From Leptidea sinapis (Eukaryota > Arthropoda > Insecta > Lepidoptera > Pieridae), in assembly GCF_905404315.1 (NCBI RefSeq), contig NC_066286.1, positions 1,433,501 through 1,497,500 of the forward strand: DNA of 64,000 nt, read 5' to 3'. Shown here piece by piece: positions 37,401 to 51,200 of this stretch. The translations under genes were made by a program, and so were the position numbers. Positions within the stretch are counted from its first letter, which is position 1, and each line of letters opens with the position of its first letter. The notes beneath the pieces are model-generated. The model was given only the letters and a program-made list of their open reading frames with translations. It searched no databases and had not been told where the DNA came from.

Positions 37401-40400
37401 ATGTTTTATAAAAAAATGGCTCTGTCGTAAATACTATTACTCCACTGCTGAATATCTAAATGATCGGACAGCCTGGGACTAGATTGTGATTATTTTATAG
37501 CGATAGAAATGACTGTACAATATTGTATATTTTTATTGAAAAGAGCGCAAAAAAAGAATGCTGGGAGAGTTTCTTGCGCCGCGTCTTCTCTCTCAGAGCG
37601 CCATTTGTTTCCGAAGCGGTAGTAGTATAAGAAATGACATCAAAAATAATTCTAAAGGAATCAATTTTAAGAAAATAAATGCCTTTTATGCCTTTTATTT
37701 AGATACACAAATAAAATTTGAAAAACAAAATTTTATGAAAGATGCGGGACTCGAACCCACGACCTCCGGCGTTCCGTGCCAGTGCTCTAACCATCACAGT
37801 TAACCGTTCGAGTGACGTATAAAATCTTGTATGCTTTGTTCTTCAACTCTCAGGTTGTTAGAGCACCGGCACGGAACGCCGGAGGTCATGGGTTCGAGTC
37901 CGGCATCGTTCATAAAATTTTGTTATTCAAATTTTATTTGTGTATTAACCCTAGAAGTGAGGGTTATCACTTTAAAAACATAACAAATTGAATATATTTA
38001 GATGTTTTAAAATGAAAGAAACATATAGCAACAATATATGTCTATAATACTGGACTACGCGTATATTTTCACCACCAAAGCTGATCTTGTTTTTGTCGTT
38101 CCAAGAATCGTGACTTACATTATCGACGAAAATTTTCGACGGTTCGTAATTCACGAAGAGGAGCGGATTAAATACCTTATCTTAATCTTAATATATATAA
38201 ATTATTTGACACGTTGTTTGTCCGCGATGGACTCCTAAACTAATGAACGGATTTTTATAGGGATTACTTCATTGAGTGCAGTTTGGTCCAACTTGAGAGA
38301 TAGGATAGTTGTTATTTCGATTTGGGACCCATAATTATTCTTATTTACAATATTTGTTTTGTATGGACATATTTTCTATGAGAGAATTTAGTGACACACG
38401 GTTTGACAGTTCCGCTGTGAAACAATTTCATTATAACAACAAGGCGCATACGTTATGAAAAAATTCTTGATGTTATGAAAAATTATTGACAAATTCATAA
38501 AAAACAATGTTTTGTTAATATTAATCAATGTTCAGAACAACGTCTGTAGGGTCAGGCTAGTATAATATATAAATTACGTGACACGTTGTTTGTCCGCGAT
38601 GGACTCCTAAACTTATGAACAGATTTGAATGGGGATTACTCCATGGAGTGCAGTTTGGTCAAGCTTGAGAGATAGGATAGTTTTTAATTCGATTTGGGAC
38701 CCATAATTATTCTTATTTTCAATATTTGTTTTGTATGGACATATTTTCTATGAAAGAATTTAGTGCCGCGGTTTGACAGTTCCGCTGTGAAACAATTTCA
38801 TTATAACAACAGGGAGCATTTTTTACGAAATAATTTTTGATGTTTTTAAATATTATTGGCACATTCCTATAAAACATTTTTTTTTTATTTTCTACAGGAC
38901 AACGTCTGTCGGGACAGCTAGTATCTATATATATCTAAAGCTGATTAAATAAAACATTAGATGTTAATTAATTAAATACTAACATTTCGGTGTTTATTTA
39001 AACAAAATTATTTGACAGCCTTCTGACGTAATATAGCAAAGTTCGATCACTGTTCTGTTGTTCATAGTACTCATGATTCAAATCAAATCAAAATGACTTT
39101 ATGTAGGTCTTTTTTTTTATGGAATAGGAGGACAAACGAGCGTACGGGTCACCTGGTGTAAAGTGATCAACGCCGCCCACACTCTCCTGCAACACCAGAG
39201 GAATCACAAGAGCGTTGCCGGCCTTTAAGGAAGGTGTACGCGCTTTTCTTGAAGGTACCCATGTCGTATCGTCCCGGAAACACCACACAAGGAAGCTCAT
39301 TCCACAGCTTCGTGGTACGAGGAAGAAAGCTCCTTGAAAACTGCACTGTGGAGGACCGCCACACATCCAGATGGTGGGGATGATATCGTAACTTGTGGCG
39401 TGTCGTGCGAAGGTGAAATAACACTTATGAATGTCAAAAGAAATAGATTTTATTTGTTTTAACTGCTACTTCGTAAGGGGTTGAGCTAATGAGAACAAGT
39501 AGCAAGAAACTCATTGCCACTCTTTTAAATCATGATTTACATTGTTATTGTTTTACAAATCATTTCAATTACAATATAATATGTAAAGTGATTCAACAAA
39601 CATACAACTCAACTCGAATCTGAAGCCGAGCCTTCGGCAACAGGATTATCCTGCCACCACAAGCAGCGCCCGTTCACGAGCATGACACATGAGCCAGCCA
39701 TCGCCTCCATCAACCATATTTTAGGGAAGGGGACGACCCGTCCCATGTTGCCGCCACAAGCAGTGACATTTAAGCGAGCATGACGAAGCCTGTTACGAGA
39801 ACTCAACCAAACAACAAAAAAAGAATCTTGGTGATCAACAATTTAGATATGGTTTCTAAGGTTCTAGGGATAGCAGAGAATGAATTTGGGATCATTTTTG
39901 ATTTGGATATATCCAAAGATACAAGTACCAACCGATACGACTTAAGGGACATTAATTATGGTCACTGAATGGAATTGCTTGCGGCTATGTCGTGTGCCGA
40001 GTCCATGACCATGGCTGGTCCATGCGTCAACTCGTAAACGGGTGCTGCTTGTGGTATCAGGTCGACCTGTTATAGTTAATATATCATTGTATTTGCTGGA
40101 TGCAATTACTAATTGTGACAGTAATCACGACCATCATGTTCACAAAGTCGAAATCCTAACACAAACAATGAGTTCAAACTCTAAAGGTTGATGCATCCAT
40201 ACGATAATTTATATTTATACAAATTCAAATATTTTTATTCAAAATCACTTATTCAACTTCAAAAACTACCACCCATTTAAAAGAGACTGCCTCAGACCTG
40301 AGAAGAATGAATGCAAGAAACTCAGCGGGTTCTTTTTTTAATTAAAAAATATGGATTACAATGTGATATCGTACAATAAACATTAATAATTAAACAGCCT

Positions 40401-43400
40401 GAGGGTGTTCGCTTTATTCCCAGTACGTGGTGTCATTAAGAAAATCGTTTATGCTATAGTAACCTTTCCCACACAAACGTTTTTTAACAATTCTTTTAAA
40501 ATTCGTAACACATTTATTTTGTATATTTTCTGGGATCATATTGTAGAAGCATATACATCGCCTAACAAAAGACTTACTAACTCGACCCAACCGAGTAGTA
40601 GGCATAACAAGTTTATGTTTGTTCCTCGTGTTAAAATTATGAATGTCACAGTTTCTAGAAAATTCCTCAATGTGCTTATGAACATACAGAACATTATCAA
40701 AAATGTTTTAAGATGCAACAGTCAAAAGTTTATTTCTTTAAATTTGATTCTTTAGGACCTAGGTTATAAATCGCGCGAATAGACCTCTTCTGCAGCACAA
40801 AGATGGTATTAATATCGGCCGCACTTCCCCATAACAATATACCATAGGACATAATTCAAATTCAAATATTTTTATTCAAAATAGGATGTGACATCACTTA
40901 TTGAAAGTCAAAAACTACCACCCATTCCAAAATGAATGCCTCAGATCTGAGAAGAACGGGCGCAACAAACTCAGCGGGCTTTTTTTTTCATCGAAAAAAT
41001 ATGTTTACAAAGTAATATTGTACAATTAAACTTATAATTTAATAGCCTGAGGGCGGTCACTCCATTCCCAATCTGTGGTATTATTAAGAAAGTCATTTAT
41101 GTTATAGTAACCTTTACCACACAAACGTTTTTTAACAGTTCTTTTGAATAACGTAATTTTTTTATGAAAAATATAAATAATACAGTTATTACTTTTAGTG
41201 AAATAATTCATATTATTTAAACACGACTCATATATTGGATGCAGCACGTTACAAACTAATTTGATATGTAGATATATTACAGCCATTGTAAAATACTCTA
41301 TTTGATAAGAAAGAGTATCTCGTATCATCTCACGAGCTTAAATTTCTTACGAACATATGGTAAATTTCAGTAATATATTATAAATATTTGAAGTGACGAT
41401 TCAAAAGCGCTTATTTAAAGCCTAATTGAATAAAGTTTATTCGACTTTTACTTCAAGAGTAGACCATACGCCTCCCTTAAGGCGACACTAAATGCCAGTG
41501 ACCTTGAGCGATATGAGTTAGCGGCTGCCGAGCTATGTAACAAAGCCAATAGTTTAAAAATTCTTGCGTGGAATACGTAACATTTTAACAGTTGCAAACA
41601 GTTTTGTATGCTTACAATCCTCGTAATTCATTTATTACCTGAATAAATGTACCTACACAAAAAAGTACAAGCTATAAGAATAACTTTTCTGAGAGTAGTA
41701 CTAAACAAATGCGTCATGCCATACCAAAAAACTTGTATAACTGCAAATAAAAGTTGTAGTTTAAAAAGGACCTGGAGTGTTAACTTATAACCAACAGCAA
41801 GCATTAGCAATCTACAAATAAGACTTAAGGGTATTTGTAACATGATTAAGCAGTGTTCATAGCTCCAAATGCTATATTTTCACCACAAAACTTGTCTAAA
41901 AACACCATGTTTGCGTGTTTTCTCTTTACCCATCGCCTTAAAAGCAGGTAACGCATCTCTTGGTTCCTGCTTTTGCGGATGTCCATGGCCGGTTGCCTCA
42001 CCCCTCCTCATAACATGAGCCTCATGCCCATTCGCCCCCTCTTATATAAAAAAAAAGATGACAGAGAAAGAATTTGAGGTATCACTTGAAATCCAAGATG
42101 GCGACGCTGAAATATGCATTGCATATAACTTACCATTGGCTGAATATCTTGCTCGACTAGTCACTTCTTTTTATAAAAAAAAACCTATACTTATGTATTT
42201 GTATGCTTTCTAAAGTAGTTGACAAACAGTGACGCCACTCATTTCAGCATAAACAATATAAATGTTAATGAAGACTTAAGCGCTGTTCACACTTTTATGT
42301 TTTTACTTTTGGGAGCTATATGTTATGAATATGTTAGTAAGTGGATGTTATGTGATGACAAATGTACTTTAGCTCCAGTTTTTCCTTCTGATACTGATGA
42401 AGCTGTATAATTTGATTTATAATATGACTTTCTTGCCACTTCTTCTGATAAAATATCTTACCAGCGGCGTTACTGCCATATAATCAAATAAGCCAGGCTT
42501 GCATTATTTTCTATCAAGAATGTAACCAAACTATAGAACTACCTGTCTTATATTCCGCTCTGACACAGAAGTGAAAGTGGGCTGGACATATAGGAAGTAG
42601 AGACAATAGATGGACCTTAGAGGCAACAATGTGGGAAGGAAGGGAAAAGGAGAAAAGGACGTCATAGGAAAAGGTGGATAGAATACATTCAAGCGACAGT
42701 AGGACACTTATGGAAAAAGATAGCAATGGACAGAAAGGCATGGAACAAACTGGAGGAGGCCTATACCCAAGAAGGGGTTACAATCAATAATGATGAAGAC
42801 ATAACAACAGTTATAAATACTAAAAAAATTATATTTTTTCATATTTAAGTAAAATGTAGATAATATTACTTACTATGTTAATAATTGTAACAATATTATT
42901 TAGTAATATATATTATAATTGATGTAATCATAGATGATAACTTTAATATATTAAAATGAAATAAATAGGTTTTATTATTATTATTATAGATCTACCTATT
43001 TAAAATTTCGCGCTCAAATCATTTGTTAAGTTCATTGGGCACTTCACTAAAACCCTTCTCCTGGCCTCTTTTGCGACTGGTAATAAAACTACATGAAACA
43101 AAAAACAAGTAGAAGTATCTTTCGGCTTGCCCACTTTTTGTAGTGGTTTTCAAATAAACTAATAATGATTTCGCATATTCTTGGTTTATTCTCAGTTATA
43201 ACTTTATCCTAAGTATATTTGTCCGATAATGTGTATCCACACGGAACTTGTACGAAAAAACCATATAATTAGTTTCCTCTGTTTGTTCCGGCTAATCTCT
43301 GACGAAATCTTTTAAGATGGTTAACTTTACATGTAAATAAACAATTTGTTATGTTTTATAGTGATAACCCTCACTTCTGGGATTAATTACACATCCTGCA

Positions 43401-45178
43401 GTCCCGTCCATTTACAGCCCCACATCGTTCACAAAATTTAGTTTTTAAATTTAATTATCCCAGAAGTGAGGGTTAGCACTTTAAAACATAACAAATTGTT
43501 TAGATTTACAAGAGCGACATCTCAAGGCAATTTCTTAATATGCAAATAGTGGGGTTAAGCAGACTATCAACTGTAAAGTAGATCCTGTAGATGAAGCCAC
43601 AACCTGAGAGTTGAACAAAGCATACAAGATTTTATAAACGATACGTCACTCGAAGGCCGCATCGTTCATAAAAGTTTGTTTTCAAAATGTAAATGAAATT
43701 TACATGAGCATATTCTAAATAAGCATTGTTCTAAATAAATTATTAAACAAATATTAAGTGTGTCCTCAGCATGAAATTGATAAGAGATATATGTTATCAC
43801 GTTTTATAAATATTCATTTCTAGATCTTTTGCTGTTAGTCGAGTGTTTCTTGTGAAAGGATCTGTTAACGCGTCATCAACTAAGGTACTTAAGTGTTTAA
43901 ATGGTTTACTTTATTAGAAATTATTTTAAACCGACTTCAAAAATAGGAGGTTATCAAGTCGATCGATATTTTTTTTTAAGTATGTACACCGATTACTTTG
44001 AGATTTATGATCCGATTTACGTAGTTTTTGGCCATTTGGTCCCATAAAAATTTTACATAGTTTGGCCAAGTGGTTTTAAGTTTATGAACATTTTTTATGA
44101 AAATGTTTGTTTACCTCGATGATATAATTGTTTTATGTGTACGGCTTTTTTAGGAGTTTTCGTTAAGGTTGATTATATATTATAATTATTAACCTTATAT
44201 GAATACACCTTTACCTTTAATATTAATAAATTACTATTATTTGTATGTGCTACATATTGATAGCTTTGAATTTTTTGAAGTCGGTTTTTTTAAACGTAGT
44301 TTATTATTTTCTATTGTGTTTTTAACCGATTGCGTGACGCAAAGGAGTGTTATGACTTTAACAGCTCTTACCAATTAATCAAAAATATCTTGCCTATAAA
44401 TATATTTAAAGAAATAGGAATTTTTATTTATTTATTTAAAAAATCCGCCAAAAAGGTACACTAATACCTGTATATACACACATATATATATATTCATATT
44501 GTGATAAGTGATACCTCGGTTATAGGCGAAAATTACATGCAATTTAACTAAATTAAGCCACAAAAGAAAATAAGAACCTACGTTTAAAAAAATCGACTTC
44601 AAAAACTTCAAAGCTATCAATATGTAGCACATACAAAAAATTGTATTTTTTGTCAGTTCGACGACAAATGCTAGATCTAATATTTTTTTACAAAATAATT
44701 AGAAATCAGCTCGACAGTCCATCACTCGTGCACTCCATCAGCTTACGAGTTCCCCGCCGAGTACCAAGGCGTGCGCAGGTCGGAGCTGGCCTGTTCCATC
44801 AGCCATTTGCCAAAACTAACCTTAAGCAATTTTCTCCCATACCACGTCTATCAAGAACTTATAACTCCATCTGTGGTGAAGTAGATATTTTTAAAGATTG
44901 TTTACCTGCTTTTAAAAAAAATATTACGAGATTTATTAGGCGCCAAATGATTAATATTCTTCTTCTTTTTTTTTCTTCTTTTCAAATTCGTATCTTGATT
45001 TTATAATTTTTGCTTTATTTTATATAATTGTTTTCTTGGTGTCACGGAAGCAAAGACTGTGCATGTTGTGACACCTTAATTTGTTGTACATTCAACTCAT
45101 TTTTTATTAATATTTGATATATTTTAAGCGTATTAGAATGTAACAACTACTGGTTGTTCTATAAATAAATAAATAAAT

Positions 45179-45228
<50 letters not shown>

Positions 45229-48200
45229 ATTTATATGAATATAAATTAACACAAAAATATTTTAGATTAGATTTTTAATAGGATTTTGACTCAAATAGGA
45301 ATAAGTAAGCATTTCTCCCAACTTCTTCCTTATCGCGGTCCCTTGGTAACTCTTTTAAAAATTTCAGCAAACTACTTACGGTCTCCAGTAATTATCCTCT
45401 CTATTTGAACATAATTAATAACTATTGAATAGGCCTATTTTTATTATTATTTATTATAATTTTCCCTATTTCTGCCGTGAAGCAGTAATGTGTAAACATT
45501 ACTGTGTTTCGGTCTGAAGGGCGCCGGAGCTAGTGAAATTACAGGGCAAATGAGACTTATACTTACGGCGCAATTGTAGCGCCGCTCAGAATTTTTGGGC
45601 ATTTCAAGAATCGTGAGCGACACTGCATTATAATGGGCAGGGCGTAACAATTACCATCATCTGAACGTCCTGCACGTCTTGTCCCGTATTTTCATAAAAA
45701 AAGGCAGATTGATACAACATGGTATTAAATTATTAAAAATAGAAACTTATAAGTGCCAACCCTGACCGCTCTGCCGGCACTCAAGTAGATCACTATCATC
45801 AAGAACCATCTTTTAGCCAGTTTCTTGCGCCCTTTCATTTCAAGTCCGAGGCATACATTTTCGAATGGGTGGTAGATTTTGACGTTCAATAGGTGATTTT
45901 AAATTTTTAATAAAACATGTCGTATCTTGCATGAAACACTGCGAATTTTTTTCATTTTGTGATAAATTTATTCAAACTAAACAAATCTTATAACTATATT
46001 TACAATACTAAGACTACATCATATTAAAACAGTCATTACGTGGAAGCGTACCAAGAATACTGGCAGCATTTCCATGATGGATAGCAAGGCTGATCCGTTG
46101 ACCGAGATAGCTGCCAGCGCTTGGGTTGCCAGTAGCCTTATTGAGGCGCGAAGATAGTATTTTGGACATTCTCCGCGCCTCTGGGCCCCACGGGCCAAGT
46201 GTCTCGACACCAAACGGCACAAAGATGTATGACTCAATGAGACCAACATATTTTGTAATGATATTTTAGTTCAGGACTTGTGGTGTGAAATTGAAATTGA
46301 GCGGCTCGAATCTGGTAGAACAGCTCTTCGGAATACTCCCCGTGATAAATCCGGCAGAAGACACACAACGAACCAACGTCACTACACAATGCCAAGCGAT
46401 ACTTTAACAAAAGCATTTAAAAAGTGTTTTGAAACAAACATAGCATAAAGACTGGTTCGAGAAAAATCTCAGGACATCTCGGCAAAGTGAAAAGGAAATA
46501 TCACGGACTAGTAAAAAAATAAGGACTCCGTGTCACCTTACATAACAGTGTATCACCAAAACAAGCCGATTAACGTGTAAATACATAGCCCCACGCACAC
46601 ACTTACGCTACTGCAGGCCGATAGGCGGCCATTTTGAGAATTGTCATAGTCTGTGACAGATCAGTTTGCATCTCAATAAAATATTTTAAAAATGCCATTG
46701 TGCGTTGTGAAAAAGTATAAAAACGATACTATATACTTATATATTTTATACAAATACTTATTTGTGGCCATATATGATTATTTAAAGGAGAAATAATTGT
46801 GTAACTAGTATCCCCCGTAACCGCACACACAATAGCAAAACGGTGCTTCACTTGATAATATCACGGCGCGGAGTCCTTCCTTTTTTACTCGTCCGTGGGG
46901 ATATAGTCGAAAAATCTCCAAAGCTGCTTGACATAATTTATGGCAGCCCTTATAAATCTTGAGCGACCACGACGTTGAGATACTTTTTGTTAGAATAAAT
47001 GGACTGGACAATCTTGAGATCCTATAAGTCAATGTTGGATTTTTTAATAGGTCTTGGTCGTTGTTGTGAATATCCGAATAACTTCACTGTTTATTACTCA
47101 TTGGTTATCAAAGACCAATGACAAGATAAGATACAAGGTGCAATTTTTGACAGATAACCATGATACTATCTTCCACAGATAATATAATGAATACAGCTGT
47201 GCCTCATCGTTTGACCGGTGTAAATATAATCGTATAGTAAATTTTAATCATAAAGTTACATTTTGCCGACTTTAAAAATGGAGGTGATTGTTATTTTTTG
47301 TATGTTTATTACCGGATTGTATTATGATGTCTTCTACAACCTGTGATAATCATAGTGTTGACACCGGGATCAAACATAAACCTGTTATGACTACTACTCG
47401 GTAAAGTCGAGTGAGTAAGTCTTTTATTGGGCGATGTATACGCTTTTACAACATGATCCCAGAAGATGTTCAAAACAAATATGTTACGAAATTAATAAGA
47501 ATTGTTACAACGCGTTTGTGTGGTAAAGGTTACTATAATATAAATGAGTTTCTTAATGATACCACAGATTGGGAATGGATGGACCACCCTCAGGCATTTT
47601 TTTTATTTTTTTATTTTATGGAATAGGAGGACAAACGAGCGTACGGGTTACCTGATGTTAAGTTAAGATCACCGCCGCCCACATTCTCTTGCAACACCAG
47701 AGGAATCACAAGAGCGTTGCCGGCCTTTAAGGAAGGTGTACGCGCTTTTTTCGAAGGTACCCATGTCGTATCGTCCCGGGTACACCTCACAAAGAAGCTC
47801 ATTCCACAGCTTTGTAGTACGTGGAAGAAATCTCCTTGAAAACCGCACTGTGAAGGACCGCCACACATCCAGATGGTGAGGATGATATCCTAACTTGTAG
47901 CGTGTCGTGCGAAGGTGGACTTTGGCGGAAGGAATCCGGTTAAACAGCTCTTCAGAACACTCCCCGTGATAAATGCGGTAGAATACACATCGAAGACATC
48001 ATGAAGCGACATCTCTACGCAACGCCAAGTGATCCAGCCGTTCACAGAGCACTGGGTCCCCGAGAATTCAAGGTGCTCTGCGTTGCACGCGGTCAATTGG
48101 ATCAAGCTGATGCTGGGGTGCGCCAGACCAGAGATGACAGAAATACGACCTGCGCTTTGTAGATCGCTAGAATGTGGGCCTGTGGAATGTGGAATAAAAA

Positions 48201-51200
48201 AATAAAGAAGAGGCCCGGCCGCTGAGTTTCTTGCACCCGCTCTTCTCAGGTCACAGGCAATTATTTTCCAATAGGTGCTGGTTCATTTAAATTATTAACG
48301 AGCTAATGCCACGCGTGGCTAACTGCTTACGACTTGTGAATCGGAATCGGTTACAGTAAAAAAGATTCGCTTACCTTTTCTATTTTACTACTACTTACTA
48401 TTCTTCTTTTTTATTCAAAGTAGGATATGATATCACTTATTGAAAGTCAAAAACTACCACCCATATGAAAAAGTATGCCTCAGACCTGAGAAGAACGGGT
48501 ACAAGAACTGCTGAGTTTATACTCTTAAAAATTATGGTTAAAATGTAATTTAATTAAGAAAGTCATTTATGTTATAGTAACCTGTACCACACAAACGTTT
48601 CTTAACAATTCTTTTAATCGCACGCGAAAATGATTTATTCTAAATCTGCTACAGTATGTTCGGTTTTCGAATTCATATCATCGTTAATTCGAAGCTTGGT
48701 GTAACAAAGTATGGCTCATTTGTCCTCCTCTAACATAACAAAACTTGTATATTTTTTTTTTCAGATGAAATCTCTAGCACTCCTCGTGTTTACATTACTA
48801 TCAGTAAACCTGGTCTGCAGCGCAGTTCCACTTGCATCCAGATCACATCTTAATGTTGGATACATTTATCCTGGAGATAGACTTCTATTTAGGTTTGTAA
48901 TATTATATTCGAGAAAGATTCAGACATTTTCAACGTTAGGTTTACGGTATGAAAACGATCCTAAACCGTTATTATTGCGTGCAAATATTATGCACATAAT
49001 ATTTAAAGTCGACCTTAAACATGGCAAAAAAAGAGGCACACATAATCTTTTATTTATGCCTAGTATAGTCGAACTATATGTTCATAAGCACATTGGGGAA
49101 TTTTCCAGAAACTGTGACATTCATAATGTTAGCACGAGGAACAAATATAAACTTGTAATGCCTACTACTCGGTTGGGTCGAGTTAGAAAGTCTTTTGTTG
49201 GGCGATGTATATGCTTCTACAATATGATCCCAGAAAATGTACAAAACAAATGTGTTACGAAATTTAAAAGAATTGTTAAAAAACGTTTGTGTGGGAATAG
49301 TATACTATAGCATAACCGATTTTCTTAATGACACCACGGAGTGAATAAAGCGAACACCCTCAGGTTCTTTAATTATAAATGTTTATTGTACGATATCACA
49401 TTGTAATCCATATTTTTATATATCCGCTGAGTTTTTTGCGCTCATTCTTCTCAGGTCTGAGGCAGTCTCTTTTGAATGGTTGGTAGATTATGATGTTCAT
49501 TAAGAGATTTTGAATCCTATTTTGAATAAAAATATTTGAATTTGAATTGGTAAAAATTACACCAATTAATACAAAATTTAAACTTGTATAGTAGCTATTA
49601 CTGAGGCAATCGAGTTCATAAGTTATTTGTTGGGGAATTATATTATTTTTACAACAACATACCACGTTTGTGTCGTAAAGGTTATCTTTACATAAAGCAC
49701 AAAGCAACCACTAAAGGTACAGCCCCATAATATATCGTTGGAAAGGTCTTAATGAGAAAAGTTTAAATCGTTGAGATGCGAATTTACAAAGGCCCATAAG
49801 AGTGAAAGTGTAAACTGAACTGGCTTAGTTTTTGTTAGCCATACTTGACGAAACCCTAATTAATTATAGTGATAGATAACGAAATCGCGTAGATTTTGTT
49901 AGATAAAATCATTCTTAAATTGCAGCACCAAATGCTATTCAATTTCAAATTGATATTTACCGTTCGTTAGCTTCTATGTAGATATAACGTCTGATCTGAT
50001 CTGATATGACGACCTGTATAGCCGAGTGGTTAGCGATCCTACCCACTAAGCTAGAGGTCCCGGGTTCGAATCCCGGTAGGTGCAAGCATTTATATGATGA
50101 ATGTGGATGTTTGTTTCCGAGTTATGGATGTTTAAATGTATTTATGTAGGTATGTTCATATGTATATTTAAGTAAGTACACACATCAAAAAAGTCTAAGC
50201 AACATGCATGATATTACAAATTTACCATTTATATTAATTAATTTCTAAGTTTTTATTCACTCAAAGTGCATAGGTATGTCAACTTTTTTGTTATTGATGA
50301 CATACTGGCTGGTTTAAAAAAAAATCGATTATGTATTGTTTTTTTTTTTTCATAAAATTAAATGAAAGAGAATTTAAATAAATTTAAATAAAGTTAACGA
50401 TAAAATTCAATTGTTAGATATTCTTTACGTCATGGAGCGGTCATTTGACGGCAAATGAAATGCAAAGAGCTGTAGTATGTTGCAAGCGGAAAGTAATCAA
50501 TCTCAGGTATCTCGGCATTTTGGCATTCATAGAAGTGTTATTTGTCGTCTTTGACCCATATAACCCGCTGAACAGCATTCAGGCCGTAAAAGGAGTACAA
50601 CCACTCGGCAAGACCGGTACATACAACTGACTGTAAGACGCCAGCCGATGTTAACCGCTCGAAAGATAAGTTTAAGGCTACAAAATTCAAGTGGTGTTGA
50701 TGTAAGTCCCCAAACTGTGCGAAATCGACTGCATGATTACGGCCTACGAGCTCGACGCCCAATTAGGTGCCCACCGATACGTCACGGGAATCGCGCTCGT
50801 CGAAATGAATGGCTCGTAGAGAACGCAGAACATGGACCCAGGAACAATGGGATAAAATTATGTTTTCATATGAGTCGCTATTCGAGTTTAGGCCTGATAC
50901 AAGAATGGAGCGAGTGTACCGTCGGCCCGGAAATACTGAAAGGCTCAGGTGCATTCAGGAAGTTCATCCATACAGCGGCTCAACAGTTATGGTATGGGCG
51001 GGTTGACAACAACCCAACAGCTGAAGGATTTGCTACAATTCCATTGAGAGCGAATACCGCAAGATGACATAAACAATCTCATTCATTCAATGAATAATCG
51101 TTGCCGACAAGTTCTGAATAGCAGAGGAGGCCATACTTTGTATTAAATTATCCTATTCTTTCACAATAAATTTTCTTTAGAAACTTCATTTTGTTAAATT

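Larger units (their letters stand above)
34575..37700 (+). mobile_element. LINE-A: nearly full non-LTR retrotransposon with endonuclease and reverse transcriptase, ORF broken
   Basis: Two open frames encode one polyprotein. 34575-35969 has an APE-type endonuclease: HQN (34-36), EHW (63-65), YRPP (135-138), CGDFN (166-170), SLDNIF (209-214) and SDHSG (230-234). 36118-37482 has a reverse transcriptase: FRPIS (26-30), DLSKAFD (95-101), GVPQGS (151-156), the catalytic FADD (183-186), and a C-terminal tail ending in TAG at 37480-37482. They are separated by a frameshift at about 35956-35985 caused by a 19-bp partial duplication. The first frame opens at TTG with no nearby ATG, so the 5' end is probably lost. 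The 3' UTR runs to about 37700, ending with atgccttttat repeats. The clade is Jockey/CR1-like by motif layout; I cannot fix it further. Confidence 0.9.

Noticed and set aside
42219..42410. Possible short membrane protein
   Set aside because: 63 codons with one hydrophobic run, no upstream signal, no splice or conservation evidence.
48711..49310. A 199-codon open frame read as one gene
   Set aside because: Only 48765-48892 belongs to the MBF2-like gene; from 48893 the frame crosses a splice donor and runs into a LINE-B fragment.
50009..50085. A tRNA gene, from the good A and B boxes
   Set aside because: The tRNA-like part is followed by the same body and tail at 59320 and 62606, so it is the head of a SINE.
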